Assembly (NCBI GenBank): GCA_030512295.1
Contig: JAULSR010000001.1
Coordinates: forward strand, 6,099,001-6,163,000
Direction of reading: 5' to 3'
DNA: 64,000 bases
Origin: Bombardia bombarda
Taxonomy: Eukaryota > Ascomycota > Sordariomycetes > Sordariales > Lasiosphaeriaceae
Shown: positions 44,475-57,075 of the stretch, in pieces
Layout of the letters: each line of letters opens with the position of its first letter
Numbering within the stretch: the stretch's first letter is position 1
Made by a program: the position numbers and the translations under genes
The notes under the pieces: model-generated
What the model was told of the DNA's origin: nothing
The model's input: only the letters and a program-made list of their open reading frames with translations
Databases searched by the model: none

Positions 44475-46437
44475 ATGATAATCCCCAGCTCCCTTTCCGC
44501 ACTCGCCGTCAAACGCCTCACCAGCACCAGTCCGGGCTGGACATGCGCCAAATGTCGTAACCAACTCCTCCCGAGGCCGACATTCCTCCGAACGCCGGTT
44601 TCTCGACAGTACGGGACATCCAGACCCCCCTTCGCAAACCCGAAGCCGTCGCGCCCTCGACGGCGAGCAGCGTTGCTAGCCGCGACTGGAACAGCGGCGA
44701 CGGTGGGTGGCCTGCTAGCAGTCGGAGACGATGTCAAGCATGTCTACAATGCCGCCGAGAGGACCGGTAGAGTGGCATTGGCCCTCGTGGTGTGCATCAA
44801 TGAGTAAGCTGCGCAACGCCCGCCCTACTATGCCTTCAATTGGAAGCCTTGCTGAGCAGCGACCTCGCGACAGCTATCGCACCACCCTCAACCAGCGAGA
44901 GACCATTGCGGACCCCGACGAGAGCAGCAGAGTCCTCAAGGCCTGCCACCAGCGATGCGCCGACAGGACGCTCAAGGTACTCGAGAAGAGCGGCGGCATA
45001 TTCATAAAGCTGGGCCAGCATCTGGTATGGTTTTGCCCCCTTAGAACACGGACGACGGAGCAGCAGCGGCATGAGGCAAATACTAATTAGATGTGACAGA
45101 GCGCCATGAACTACCTCCTCCCCTCGGAATGGACGACGACCTTCATCCCCCTGCAAGACAAATGCCCCGTTTCCTCGTACGAGTCGATCGAGCAGATGTT
45201 CAGAGCCGACACCGGCGAAGACCTCTTAGACTACTTCTCCGACTTCTCAACCGAGCCCATCGGGGCCGCGTCCCTGGCCCAGGTGCATCTAGCCACCATC
45301 AAGGAGACGGGCCAGAAGGTGGCCGTCAAGGTCCAGCACCCCAGTCTCCAAGAATGGTCCAAGCTGGACATCTCGCTCACAAAGTTCACCTTCTCGACCC
45401 TGAAGCGCTTCTTCCCCGAGTACGACCTCGAGTGGCTGTCTTCCGAGGTCGAGTCCTCGCTCCCGCAGGAGCTAGACTTCCGGTGCGAGGCAGAGAACTC
45501 GATACGCATGAAGGCGCACTTCTCCGTCATCCCGGCCCTCCCCCTGGTGATCCCAGACGTGGTCTGGGCCAAGCGGCGTATCCTGGTCATGGCGTACGAG
45601 GCGGGCCACCGTCTCGATGACCTCGACTACATAGACTCGAACGGAATCGACCGCGACGAGGTCTCGGCGACACTTGCGCACATCTTCAACGAGATGATCT
45701 TTGGCGAGGGCGCGCCATTGCACTGCGACCCCCACGGCGGCAACATTGCGATTCGCAAGAAGCAATCCCGGTCCAGCCGGCGCGAGGCCAACTTTGACAT
45801 CGTCCTGTATGACCACGGCTTGTATCGCGACATACCCTCGGACCTGCGCCGGTCCTATGCCAAGATGTGGCTCGCCATCATCGACGGGGACATGGACCGG
45901 ATGAAGAAGTACGTGAGCGAGGTCGCCGGCATCGGGGAAGACAAGTTCCCCCTCTTCGCCTCGGCCATCACGGGCCGCGACTTCACCGTCGTCAGCTCGT
46001 CCATCATGAAGCCGAAAGAGGCCAGCGAGCAAAAGACCATGAGCACCGCCCTGCAGGAGGGTCTGATCGTCGACCTGGTGCAGATGCTGGGCCAGGTGCC
46101 GCGCGTCATCCTGCTGATCCTCAAGACCAACGACCTGACGCGCAGTCTGGACGAGAGCCTGCACACGCGCCAGGGACCCGTCCGGCAATTCCTCATCCTG
46201 GCGCGGTACTGCATGCGGACCGTGTTCCACGAGCAGCTCGAGGAGATTCGTCGGCTGGGGTCGCCGTTGTGGCCGTCGAACGCGCTCCGTATCTTCTCGG
46301 CCTGGCTGAGCTTCACGAGGGTGGAGTTGAAGCTCGAGGCGTTTGAGCTGTGGCTGAGTGTCAAGAGGATGCTTGGGTATCAGAACAATAATAATAGTAG
46401 TAATGCGATAGAATTGGGGTCGTCGGCCATTGCATGA
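44475..46437 (+). CDS. ABC1/UbiB-family mitochondrial atypical kinase (Mcp2/Cqd2, ADCK1-like)
   Basis: Three exons, 44475-44803, 44874-45024 and 45100-46437, 605 residues. An Arg/Ser-rich presequence (RTPVSRQYGTSRPPFANPKP) precedes a membrane helix (AALLAATGTAATVGGLLAVG), fitting an inner-membrane mitochondrial protein. UbiB hallmarks occur in order: KLGQ at 155-158 (IFIKLGQHLSAMNYLLP), the Ala-rich loop EPIGAASLAQVHLA, Lys237 in VAVKVQHPS, QELDF, then HCDPHGGN at 368-375 and DHG at 398-400 in place of DFG. Yeast Mcp2/Cqd2 helps control coenzyme Q distribution and mitochondrial lipid homeostasis; the same role is inferred. NDYRTTL is rebuilt exactly across intron 1, which supports the model. 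Confidence 0.92.
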
Positions 46438-47410
46438 TTAGAATACCAGATAGACATTCGGTACAGCTGCTTGCTAGAAAATAAATAGACCGGATACCTA
46501 TTTTATATGGGAAAGGGCGCTGGGGTTATGATGTGATGCGTGTATATATGGGGGTTTGGTTAGGATTGATGAGGGCATGTGAACAATACATAATTTTATT
46601 TACTCTCATGAACTCCTTGCTTCATCAGCTATCTCCCTTTATATATAGCAAAGTATATCTCGGTTAATTGTTAATAGCTTTATTCTCATTACCTTAGTCA
46701 CAGCACACCCTTACGGGCGACATAACGGAATGCGACGAAATCATTAGAATTTCTTCGTGGTCTGAATTGAGGCCAGTGTGTAGGTAGGCCGGCATATAGC
46801 ATCACCAATCTAGTAACATTGTAAGTGGCCACATATGTTTTCTTCTCATGAAAGCTGTTGGAATTGGTCACAGATTAATCTGTCCTGTTATGTTAGCCAC
46901 CTAGGTGCCTTGCCTTGAAGCCTTGCAGGCCAGAGGTGTCCTAGAGATGTTGCTCAGCCCTATGGCAGTGCCAAGAGAAGTTCCCCAACAGGCAGACGAA
47001 CAAGGGGCTTCAAGCGAGCCACTCACCTCAGCTGACACCAACCTTTGCCTCCGCACTCCGCCATGGTTGCCGCCTACACTAGTTCTAGGTTATTATTCCA
47101 TATCATGAAACGAACGAATACGCTTTGTCATTGTTGTTGATACTTACCTAGTGGTGTTGAATAGATAACTCGTGGTCTTTTGCTCTTGGATGCAGTTGCT
47201 CTCACTGTTATTCTCTGTCTCGTTTTGCATGTCTATCTCTCATTAAATGCACTTCTTAGCACTCAAGTCCAAGCCTTCTCATTCCCCCATCCTCGTCTAG
47301 TTCTACCTCTCTGTTTAGATCTCAAAGGCAATAATAACCTACGGACAACACCAATCGTCAATACATCCCGCGCAGCAAACCACAAAAAAAAGACATAACC
47401 AAACCCAACC
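46438..47410. other. intergenic
   Basis: 3' flank of the ABC1 gene and promoter of the oxygenase gene. AT-rich; a CCACCTAGGTGCC palindromic string occurs near 46900. No gene recognised. Confidence 0.5.
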
Positions 47411-48348
47411 ATGGGCGCCTCATCCTCAACCCCCTCCACTCCCCCAAAACCCATCCAAACAAACTACAAATCCAAACCCATCCCCATCCCCTCCGACTTC
47501 CTCACCGTCGACCCCCCAGACCATCGCCCCATCACCCTCACCCCCGTCGACTGGCTCTCCTCATCCATCCCCGAAAACGCCGGCCTCTACGCCGTCGTCC
47601 TCGACAACGTCATCAGCCCGAGCGAATGCGCCACCTTACTCCAGCTCGCCGAGGCGAGCGTGCTGGACACAGACAAGGAGCCCGACGGCTCCTCCTGGAC
47701 GCCGGCGCTCGTCAACATCGGGCCCGGGTTCGAGATACTCGACAACACGTACCGCAACAGCGACCGCATCATCTGGGACCAGCAGGAAGTAGTGGACCGG
47801 CTGTGGGCGCGGTGCGCGGGCGCGCCGGGGCTGGTGGAGAGATTGGGGGTTATCGAGAATGAGGAGAGGATTACCGGGAGGGGAAGGGATAGGGGAGACA
47901 GTAAGTGGGTGTTCGGCAGGGTGAATCAGCGGATGCGGTTTTTGCGGTACGGGAAGGGGCAGTTTTTCAGACGTGAGTTCAGGCTTGTTATTTTTCCTCC
48001 CTGGGTTTCAGCTGTTTGCGTTGGTATAAAACGGCTAACGGACTTACTCGACAAACAGCCCATTGCGATGGCGTCTACTCCGAGACGGCGGATGAGCGGA
48101 CGATTGAAACGTTGTTCACAGTGCATCTGTACCTGAACTCGTGCAAAGCCGAGGGCGGTGATGAGTTGGTGGGCGGTGCCACTTCGTTCTTTTCGTCTGA
48201 CGAGAAGAGGAAGATGGATGTCAACTGCAAGGCCGGGAGGGTGCTCATTTTCCAGCATCGCAGGGTGAAGCACTCTGGAGACGACGTGGTCAAGGGGACC
48301 AAGTACTCGATGCGGACGGATGTTTTGTATGAGATGGCTAGGGAGTAG
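47411..48348 (+). CDS. 2-oxoglutarate/Fe(II)-dependent oxygenase (prolyl-4-hydroxylase-like)
   Basis: Two exons, 47411-47972 and 48059-48348, 283 residues. The N-terminus is Pro/Ser-rich (MGASSSTPSTPPKP), followed by LYAVVLDNVISPSECATLLQ, a common entry to this fold. Metal ligands are His189 and Asp191 (PHCDGVY, formed across the splice) and distal His259 (VKHSG); Arg273 in KYSMRTDVLY would bind 2-oxoglutarate. LFTVHLYLNSC and GGATSFFSSDE are the intervening beta strands. The lack of signal peptide or membrane helix suggests a cytosolic or nuclear hydroxylase. The Met-Gly start could allow N-myristoylation. The substrate is unknown. Confidence 0.9.
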
Positions 48349-48409
48349 GGTGCTCTATCATTTCCGGTGATGAGCATAGATGGGAAGCTGAAGCAGCGCA
48401 AATGCAATG

Positions 48410-48983
48410 TCATTCCCATACGGCTTGAATAGCCTTGATTATCTTGCAATCTGTCTTGTGGCCTGCATTCCACCCCTTTACTTGGCAGTCCTGAATAACG
48501 GTTAGGTATTGGCTCATTCATAACGTTCATGACCCCTTTATTGTCCATCGAGGTAAAAACACCACACCCACAAGTTGGACCATCAAGAAAACTCACCTTG
48601 CTACAATACCTAACCACCCCACACCCCATGCACTTCAGCAAGCCGCCGCCCTCCCCCCTCTCCTCCCAACAGCTCTCACAAACTTCCCCACCCTCACCCC
48701 CATTACTCCACGCCCTCAACCCCTCCCCAACCTCCAACACCCTCTTCAGCGGCCCCGGAATCCCCCTCACCTCTCCAGCATGCTCCCTCTCGACGCTCAC
48801 AAACCCGCGCTTCGTCTCGTCTCTCGGGGGCGTGCGCTTCGCGCGCGGAATCACCGCAGTGGCGCCCTTCTTAAGCCCGCGCGCCTTGAAGTCAACGCCG
48901 TCGCGCTCAAGCCCGTTGAAGACGAGCGCGAAGGGCGAGTCGTCGCGGTCGCCCAGCACCAGCGTCGGCTTGTTGATGGTCAT
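48410..48983 (-). CDS. MYND-type zinc-finger protein, 5' end disrupted or misassembled
   Basis: Exons 48983-48597 and 48490-48410 give 155 residues from MTINKPTLVLGDRDD. The C-terminal zinc finger is complete only after splicing: CESCWEERGEGGGLLKCMGC then VVRYCSK/DCQVKGWNAGHK, ending TDCKIIKAIQAVWE. MYND fingers bind Pro-rich partner peptides. Upstream the same frame stays coding-like for about 45 further residues (DFTNRTIFPSFASCPEVAG, ALPTDWYLLAQVKDD), but the only suitable ATG (49129) is out of frame by one base across a run of seven C. Either the gene is frameshifted, the run is miscounted, or translation begins at 48983. The gene is tail-to-tail with the oxygenase, with 61 bp between stops. 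Confidence 0.8.
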
Positions 48984-49129
48984 GTCGTCCTTGACCTGCG
49001 CCAGCAGGTACCAGTCTGTCGGCAGGGCAGATGAGACTGATGAGGATGATGATGGGTCAGGGCCTGCGACTTCGGGGCAGCTGGCGAAGGAGGGGAAGAT
49101 GGTCCGGTTGGTGAAGTCGGGGGGGCCAT

Positions 49130-50587
49130 TTTGATGAAGATAAGGGTATGAAAGAAAAGAGTATAATAGGTAATGCTAAAAACAAATCAATATGAAGTTT
49201 GTGTAGTATGTATCCAAAGATTGATGTGAATGGTCCCAGGTCGTCGTCCGATGCACGCGACACCGTTAACGTCTCCCCGCTGTCGTGGGGGAAACGTTGG
49301 CGGGGGCCCTGTCAGTTTCCCCGCTATCCGTACGGGCGGGGGACCTAACAAGCGGCTTGGCAACGCTGCGGAACGGAGGGGGTGGCGTGGATAGCCTGGA
49401 ACTTCTAGACGTGCTCAGAGGTCAGAGAAGGTACAGTGTAAAATGATTGAAGTTATAAGACTGTTTAAACGGAGTAGTAGGCATGTACGCAGGTTTTTGT
49501 TATTCAACAGTGACCGTCCAATAATACTCTTTTTTATAACTCTAAGAAATTCGACGGGAAATCCCTGTGTAAAAAGACGCAAGGTTGAGTTTCACAGCCT
49601 CCACAAACTACCACCCCTTTCCTCCTTCCCTGCTGAAACAATAACCACAAAAGTCCGCGTCAGTCCAATATCCATTCTATCGCTAGGGGGTACGCGTTGA
49701 CCATCCACACATGGTACGTATTACTCCACAAAAAGAATATCATTAGATCCACACCAATGTCCATTTCAAGGATGCCCACGACTACACGGAAAATGCAAAT
49801 AGAGCATGCCACAAGCTGAGAAAACAACGAGGCCAGTTCCAACAGGAATGACACCAGGACAGTGTAATGGTTTGGAGATGTCTACTACATCTCATCCTTT
49901 GCATCCTGCAGGGGATGAAACAACACATACATACATGCCTCCTTCATATCAAAAAGAAGCTCACAAGCCTTTATGAGCTTATAGACAGCCCCCCTGTGGC
50001 CACCATCAGTGGATTCCTCCTGTGTAGGTAACCATGAAATAACCAAATGTTGCATCCATCCATTAATGCCGCCCTAGATTCAACGCACCAGCACGTTAGA
50101 CAATATGTATTAGTAAAAGGCGTCTTGAACCATGGAAACACGCACAGGGTCAGGGACAGCAAAAGGTAAAAAAGTGGCAGTCCATTTAATTCAGAATGAA
50201 ACACTAGCCATGCAAGAAGCGAAACTCCTTGTACAGAGTTTGACAAAAGAAAATAGAAAAACGCGAACGCCAAAAAACAATAGTAGGAACCAAAGAGCAC
50301 GCAATCCCTTCCAAGCTTGAGTTCCCAGCCCAGCCTATTCCAAACGCCCGGGTCCTCCTAGAGCAAAAACAAAAAACCAGCGTGCAACTACATATGAAAA
50401 AGAAAATAAAACAAACTGATACCGTGTTGACATGTGCTTGAGCAATGACGTGACACTGCTCTTCACACAGAAGTCTATATACTAAACAGTGGCCAATGCA
50501 AAGAAAACCGCCGGTAGTTCCGACTGCCCTAAGCGCACATTCTTGCTTCAGCTTTAAAAAAAAAATCTCACCCAATAAACCTCCATA
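49130..50587. other. 1.46-kb intergenic
   Basis: Contains the upstream region of the MYND gene and the 3' flank of GH76. The part from 49700 to 50560 is AT-rich with scattered A-runs; no gene seen. Confidence 0.5.
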
Positions 50588-52166
50588 TTATATACCAGTG
50601 CTCATCCACCCAAACGTGCCAACCGCTGCCGCCAAGACCACAAACGTCAGGATGCCCGCACCCGCCTTATCGCCCGCCGTCGGTGGCGCATGGTAGTTAT
50701 CGAAGTGATCCGAGCGAGAGCCGGCGTTGGCGTCGCCCACGCTGGTACCGCCAGTGGAATTTGTCACCGGCGCCTTGGTCTCGTGAATCAAGAGCGACGA
50801 GACAGCACCTAGGACGTTCATCTGCTGGCCGGCGCCGTGGCTACCGTCGTAGACCTTAGTCTTCCAGCTGAATCCGCACGTCCGCTGGTTGTCCTCTCCC
50901 GTGCACGTGGCCACGGCGGCCTCGGCCGACGTCTGGAGGACAGGGAGAATTATGGGCGCTGTGAAGGGGGCGATCACCGTTGTCGTGGCCATCCAGCGGT
51001 GGACGTAGCCCTTGAAGCTCAGCATGTCGGTGGTGCACGACATGTGCTCCTCGCAGGCGATCTCGTAGGCGATAGATTCGGGGAAGAAGGTGCTGATGGT
51101 AGCGTTTACGAGCGAATTTAGTCTGTCGTGCCAGATGTCGCTGCCGTTAGTCTGTAGCAAAAGTCAGTTGGCAGCTTAAAGATGTCAAAGAGAGAAGGGT
51201 GGACGTACATAGTTGTACATGTACGCAGCGCCCAGTAGAAAGACGCCGTTGTTGTATGAGAACTGAGCCTTGTTGATATCGGTGCAGTTGTGCTCGACGT
51301 GTCCGCCGTCATAGATGTTGTAGTTGTCGTCCATGAGCTGCACACTTCTCATCCAGTCCCACGTCTTCTCGGCCCAGTCTGCGTATGATTGGTTATTCGT
51401 GTACCGAGCCAGTCTCGCGCCCAGGTTAAAGAAGCAGCCATTGGCAATGCCTAGTCTACCGTCAGTCATGCTTATACTGGCAATTCCCAGCGGAAAATGG
51501 CTCACTATTCTTGTAGTTGTATCCGTTGTTGGACAAAGGAATCTGCCAGCGGAGTCCGCCGTTGCAGGTATCGTCGTGTCGGTCGGGAGCTGCCTGGGTG
51601 TTGAAGACGGCCTGAGCGAGCGCCAGCCACTGGGGCTGGTCGGCGGGCGGATTGGGAAAGTTGTTTTCAGCTGCCAGCATGGCCGACATGCCCCAGAACC
51701 CTTGATCGTCGTTTCCGAGCGATGCCGTCACGTTCGGAGGCATGTAATCTTTGTTTGGTCCGACCTGCCAGAGCAGGGCGTCGGTTGTGACATTGACATA
51801 GGAGTCGTCGCCTGTGAGGTGCCAGTAATCGATCATAGCCCCCCACATAGCACCTCCCTCCCACCAGTAGTAATCGCCATCTGGAGGAGGGCCGGGCAGG
51901 ATTCCAGGCGTTTGTCCAGACTCATTTCCCTTGTAGTACTGCATCAAATCCCAGGCCACCTGAGCCGCTGTCGACTTGATGTCATCTGCTCCGAATTGTG
52001 TCAGTACGGTGCTGTGGGTCAATCGGTCACTGAAGACACCTCAAATTCATGAGTAAGTCGACCCAAGTAGTAGTAACGCACCGTCGCTGGCAATGCTGTA
52101 GGCAGCGTTTGCGGCACCGCCGCTGACGAGGGCGGCGATGGTGAGCCGTGGTATTGAGAAAAGCAT
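50588..52166 (-). CDS. GPI-anchored mannan endo-1,6-alpha-mannosidase, GH76 (Dfg5/Dcw1-like)
   Basis: Cell-wall enzyme thought to transfer GPI-anchored glycoproteins to wall glucan by acting on the GPI mannan. Four exons, 52166-52082, 51988-51506, 51450-51209 and 51151-50588, 457 residues. A signal peptide (LFSIPRLTIAALVSGGAANA) is followed by DDIKSTAAQVAWDLMQYY. The catalytic Asp pair is Asp122-Asp123 in LGNDDQGFWGM. Other family blocks: YYWWEGGAMWGAMIDYWHLT, ANGCFFNLGARLARYT, FSYNNGVFLLGAAYMYN. The C-terminus has an Asn/Ser/Gly stretch and a hydrophobic tail (AGAGILTFVVLAAAVGTFGW), consistent with GPI attachment. Many N-glycosylation sequons are present. Confidence 0.93.
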
Positions 52167-54376
52167 GATGAGTGGGTTAAGCGAGCGACTTAAGTTGGAA
52201 AGAACGAGGGAAGAAAAGGAAAACAGAAAAAAAGAGGCAGAAAACCCAAAAGCTCCTCTCGAGAAAATGGCGGTTAGATGGCAATCATCAAGGTGGGAAT
52301 AAAGTTATCGCTTTCTTGGGAAAGACGTGGTCGAATGCGGTTTTGAATGGGATACCAGCGGAGACTTGAATGATCGAGAGAGATGGGTACGAAGGGGAAG
52401 TGGAATATCTGGGCTGAAGGGTGGATGCGCACACGCAATTGTGTCCAAGTGACGGTTGACGGCTTGACCGGGGAGGGTGTGGACAATCAAGGTCATTTGT
52501 CGGAGGGTACAAGAATGCCAATATTAGATGTTAGAAATGACGTAGGAAAAGGCACCAAGTCACTAACGCATTAGCGGAAAACAGAGGTAGCGGGTATCCT
52601 TCCTCAAAAAGGGAAGCGCTCTGCAGATTGCATCTAACGGAGGGGGGGGGCAGGCTCGATTGTGGACCTGTGTCTAGCCGCTCATTGGGGGATGATCGTT
52701 GCAGCGACAACAGTGTGTTTTGCCTGTCCCCAGCCAATCCATCCAGTCATCGCCAAGCAGCGCCCAACGTCTTGAAATAGTGTGCAACAACCGCCCGCCA
52801 CTTTGTGCCTGGTTTGTGGCGCAATTCTTTTCTTTGTGAGAATGCGATCGGGGGGGGCAATCACACACAACTTTGAGGTTACCATGCCTTTGGTTTTGTA
52901 TCATCAAAGCCCCAGTCAAGTGCCGGCTGGGCGTTGAAGCTTGTGTCGTGACCATTCGAAGCTTGTTTCTGTCGGTCCACTTTGAAAGGGCGTTGGGGGG
53001 TGAAATGAACGGCGGCCGGCTTTCGATCCTTTGCTTGGCGATCTGCCCGAACCCCCAAACCACAGGACATGGCCATGTGTTTGGTCGTGACCCTTGTCTG
53101 GCTCCTTGGCTCGCTGCTGACCCTCGATCGGGCATGGATAATTTTAATGAAGAGAAACCCCTGAAAATGCTACCTTTTCGTTATCGAACACGATGGGTGG
53201 TTGGCCAATTGTGAACCGTTGGGTCCGGTAACGGTTCGACCAAGTCGGTGGTAATCGTACCCGCGGGCACAGCTTCCAGCCTGCCACCTAGGTCTACTGT
53301 GTAGTTAGTGTACAGCATCACGCCGTTCCCATTATACTTATCTACCTTACCTATGCTTCTCATGGTCATGGGCGATACTTGATTTGCATCTTTTTGCAAT
53401 ATTTTCTCCTTTACTATGCAACAACTTCAACATAGCTGCAGCTGTGGGGTTATGTCATATCGAACAGGGACGCTATGGAGCTTCAGATTCTCCGGGCAGC
53501 GTCTCCCTGGAGTATGGCTGACGATGACACGCGTCCCGGAGGGGCCCCTTTCCCTATTCATTGCAGTGACAAGAAGAATAGGAAAGATACTACGGTTATT
53601 CCGTATGCGAGTATTCGTAGTCTGTCTGTATGCATAACGATAACCACCATTCCCACACAAATGCGTAGGTGTCTTAGTACAGGTCATGTACCAACCACAC
53701 GTTTTACCAGCCTTCATAGGTTGGCAAGTCGGGTTGAAGCCCATCATGACATTCAACCCCAGGATTTGAGACAGTTTTGTACGGGAGCTGGTTTTCACGC
53801 CTCTGTCAAGCCATTTCCCGTTGAACCGTCTTTTGCAAGTTCAGGTGCAGGCGGGGTGCCCGTTGTCGGCCACCGTTTCTCAGCATGGCGCCCAAAAGAT
53901 AGTAGGTACATAGTCTAGAACTAGTGGAGCACTGAGGTGGACTGCCATTAACGGAACGGCCACTAACAAATCCAGCCCTACTCAGCGCCGTCCTTCCCGA
54001 CACTAACAACGTTTAACAGGTCATCCGTCCCGTCATCTGCCATCATCAACTCCCCTCGTTTTGGAGTCGCCAAGCAAAGATGTGCGCTCCACGGAATAAT
54101 GATAGGTCAATCGGTTTTGCTTTTACCTGAATCACTTGCGCCCACCGGTCTGCCCACCTCTCACCGTGACACGGACCGTCGTGTATAAAACACAGAAGAC
54201 AACTTGTTGCCGTCATCGTCTCGTCAGTACCAGTCGGTCCAACGACTGGTGATCATAGTATTGTTCAAGTGTCTTGCCTGCATCTTTTTGTGTCATCAAT
54301 CCATCAACCTCTCCAATTCCAAGCCGTCGCCCGTTCCAAAAGTGTCTGCAAGGGAAAAATAAAAAATTGATTCAAG
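52167..54376. promoter_or_regulatory. 2.2-kb divergent upstream region with TATA box before fluG
   Basis: Region between the GH76 and FluG start codons. TATAAAA at 54184-54190 lies 190 bp before the FluG ATG and is a credible core promoter. Short overlapping frames exist on both strands (52.4-53.9 kb) but none shows a domain or splice pattern. The size is large relative to other intergenic gaps here, so room for regulatory or non-coding sequence is plausible. Confidence 0.5.
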
Positions 54377-57075
54377 ATGACCTCGTGGGTTGGTGCCCGC
54401 TCCACGGCGACGCTCTCGCAAGTTGACGCAGTCGTGCGGGCAATCCGCCGCACGCCCATCATCGACCAGCATGCCCACCCGCTTCTCAAGCTGGACGCCG
54501 AGAGCAAGCATCCCCTGCTGTCCATCACCAGCGAGGCCTCGGGCGATGCCATCCACGCCGCCATCACGTCGCTGCCGCACCTCCGCGCCATCCGCCAGCT
54601 AGCCACCGTGCTCAAGTGCGGCTACACCTGGGAGGCGGTCGTTGCCGCCATCGAGGAGAGGCGCATCGACTCGCCCGAAGACTGGGTCGCCCAGTGCCTG
54701 TCGGGCATCGAGACCATCCTCATCGACGACGGCCTGGACGGCAAGGAGGACGCCCAGGACTGCGACTGGCACGACGACTACACGCGCAGCAAGTGCAAGC
54801 GCATCGTCCGCATCGAAAAGGTCGCCGCCGACATCATCATCAAGCTCGGCAAGGCCCTGGATGCATCCGCCCAGACCGTCGACGACGTCCTCAACGACGC
54901 CTTTAATGAGTGGCTGCAGGAGTTCGACGCCCATATCAGGGCCGCTATCGAGGACACCGATGTCGTAGCCTTCAAGTCGGTCGTCTGTTACCGCACCGGC
55001 CTGGACGTCACCAAGACCGCCGACGAAGATGGCGCTCGCGATGCTTTCAAGGAGATCATGGCCAACTTCTCCTTGCTGGACTTCCAGCGCCTGCAGGAAA
55101 CGAGCCTAAACAACCTTGTCGTCCACCGCACTGCCATGCTCATTCGTGACTGCAACTCACGGCTGAAGAAGCCGATCCAGTTCCATACTGGCCTGGGCGA
55201 CAACCAAATCATCTTGTCGAAGTCGTCACCTTCTCACTTGCAAGACTTTATTCGCGCCTTTCCGACTGTCCCCATTGTCCTCCTCCATGCTGGCTACCCC
55301 TTTACCCGCGAGACCGGCTACTTGGCGTCTGTCTATGAGAATGTTTATGCTGATATTGGGGAGGTCTTCCCCGTCGTTAGTCAGGACGGTCAGGAGCGCA
55401 TTGTGCGGCAGATCCTCGAGGTCTGCCCGTGGTCCAAGATTGTGTGGAGCACCGATGGCCACTGGTTCCCCGAGACATACCTCCTCGCCATCATGCAGAT
55501 GCGCGAGGTGTTTGAGACGGTGGGTTGTTTACAGTAGAATACACTTGAGCAGAGACGCTGGGCTGACCAAATATACCTCACTAGGTGCTATGTGAATATG
55601 TTCGAAAAGGCCATATGGGCTGGAGGGCCGCCATCGAGCTCGTGCAGGACATCTTATTCAAGAATGCGAACAAGCTGTATCATCTGGGTCTCGAACTCGC
55701 CGAGCTGGAAGAGGATTCGGATCTCGAACTTGGCCCGTTCCCAAGTGACCTTGACTTGCTCCAGGTCTTCCTCAAGAACCAGGCCCCGCCCGACTTTGTG
55801 CGTATTTGCTGGAACGACTTCACCGCATCCCCCAGGATGCGCATGGTGCCCTTCAGAAAATTCATGTCCCTGCTGGACGAGGGCAAGTCGGCGGATATTG
55901 GCATCACCAAGGCGGTCTTTGGCCTCATTCAAAATGACTGGCTCGTCCCCAATGTGTCTGCCACAGGCGAATATCGCCTGCATCCCGACTTTTCATCCCT
56001 GAAGAAGGGCCCCACAGAAGGCCACCTCAGCATGTATGCCGAGTTCCGCGAGAAGTCTGGCGCAAGAGTTCCTCTCTGCCCGCGATCTTTGCTCCAACGG
56101 GCTGTCGAGCTCGGCGCTGAGAACGGACTAAGCTTCCTACTGGGCTTCGAAATCGAGTTTCTCCTGCTCGAACGCTTCGACAGAGCCGCTGGCGGCTCGC
56201 GTTACGGGACTTTGATGACAGACGGGCACGCCTGGTCCGTCTCTCGCTACTTCGCCGACCCCAAGGTCTCGCACCTCCTGCGGGACATGGTCTCCGAGCT
56301 CGAGGACATGGGCATCTTCGTCGAGCAGCTGCACGCCGAGAGCGCAACGGGCCAGTTCGAACTGATCCTCCCGCCCCTGCCGCCCGTCGAGGCAGTCGAC
56401 ACCCTCCTGCACACGCGCGACGTCATGAGCGCCCTCGCCACGGCTGCCGGATTCAAGATCACGCTACACCCGAAGCCGTTTGCGCACGCGTGCGGCACGG
56501 CCGCGCACGCGCACATGTCCATCTCCTCCCCCAACGGCTCCAAGCCGGAAGTGTACGAACCATTCTACGCCGGCATCCTGAAGCATCTTCGCGGCATCAC
56601 GGCCTTCACCTACAGCAACCCGGCCAGCTTCGAGCGGCTAGCCGACGGCGCCTGGGCGGGCGGGCGATGGGTCACGTGGGGGACGCAGAACCGCGAGACG
56701 GCGCTGCGCAAGATTGAGGACAGCCACTGGGAGCTCAAGTGCATGGACGGCCTGGCCAACCCGTACTTTGCCATGGGGGCGGTGCTGCTGGCGGGCACCC
56801 ACGGCGTCGTGGCCAAGGAGAAGCTGGTCTGGGGCGATTGCGAGATCGACCCGGCGAAGCTCACGGCCAACGACAGGAAGGAGATGAACGTGACCGAGAT
56901 GCTGCCTGCGAGTGTGGAAGAGGCGCTCAAGGCGCTGAAAGCGGACGAGGCGCTGGTGGATTATCTGGGTGCTGAGCTGGTAGATCGCTATGTGAGCTTG
57001 AAGGAGTTTGAACTAAATTTTTTGGCCGAGATGGGGGATGATGAGCGGAGGGGATGGATCATGGAGCGGTACTGA
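54377..57075 (+). CDS. fluG: FluG: amidohydrolase-like + glutamine-synthetase-like fusion
   Basis: Two exons, 54377-55519 and 55585-57075, 877 residues, close to the roughly 865 of Aspergillus nidulans FluG. In that species FluG is needed for an extracellular signal that starts conidiation. Residues 1-380 form the amidohydrolase/nodulin-like half: a metal-site-like IIDQHAHPLLKL (His32, His34), then QFHTGLGDNQI, VLLHAGYPFTRE and IVWSTDGHWFPE. Residues about 410-877 form the type I glutamine synthetase half: FLLGFEIEFLLLE, LHAESATGQFELILPP, HAHMSISSPNGSKPEVY, WGTQNRETALRK. The intron falls close to the linker between the two. Cytosolic, without a signal peptide. Whether the synthetase half is active cannot be decided here. 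Confidence 0.93.

Noticed and set aside
45472..46230. 252-codon minus-strand frame inside the ABC1 gene
   Set aside because: Asp/Val/His/Leu-rich antisense shadow of the kinase-like exon.
52674..53135. 153-codon minus-strand frame upstream of fluG
   Set aside because: Overlaps other open frames on both strands and has no domain-like segment.
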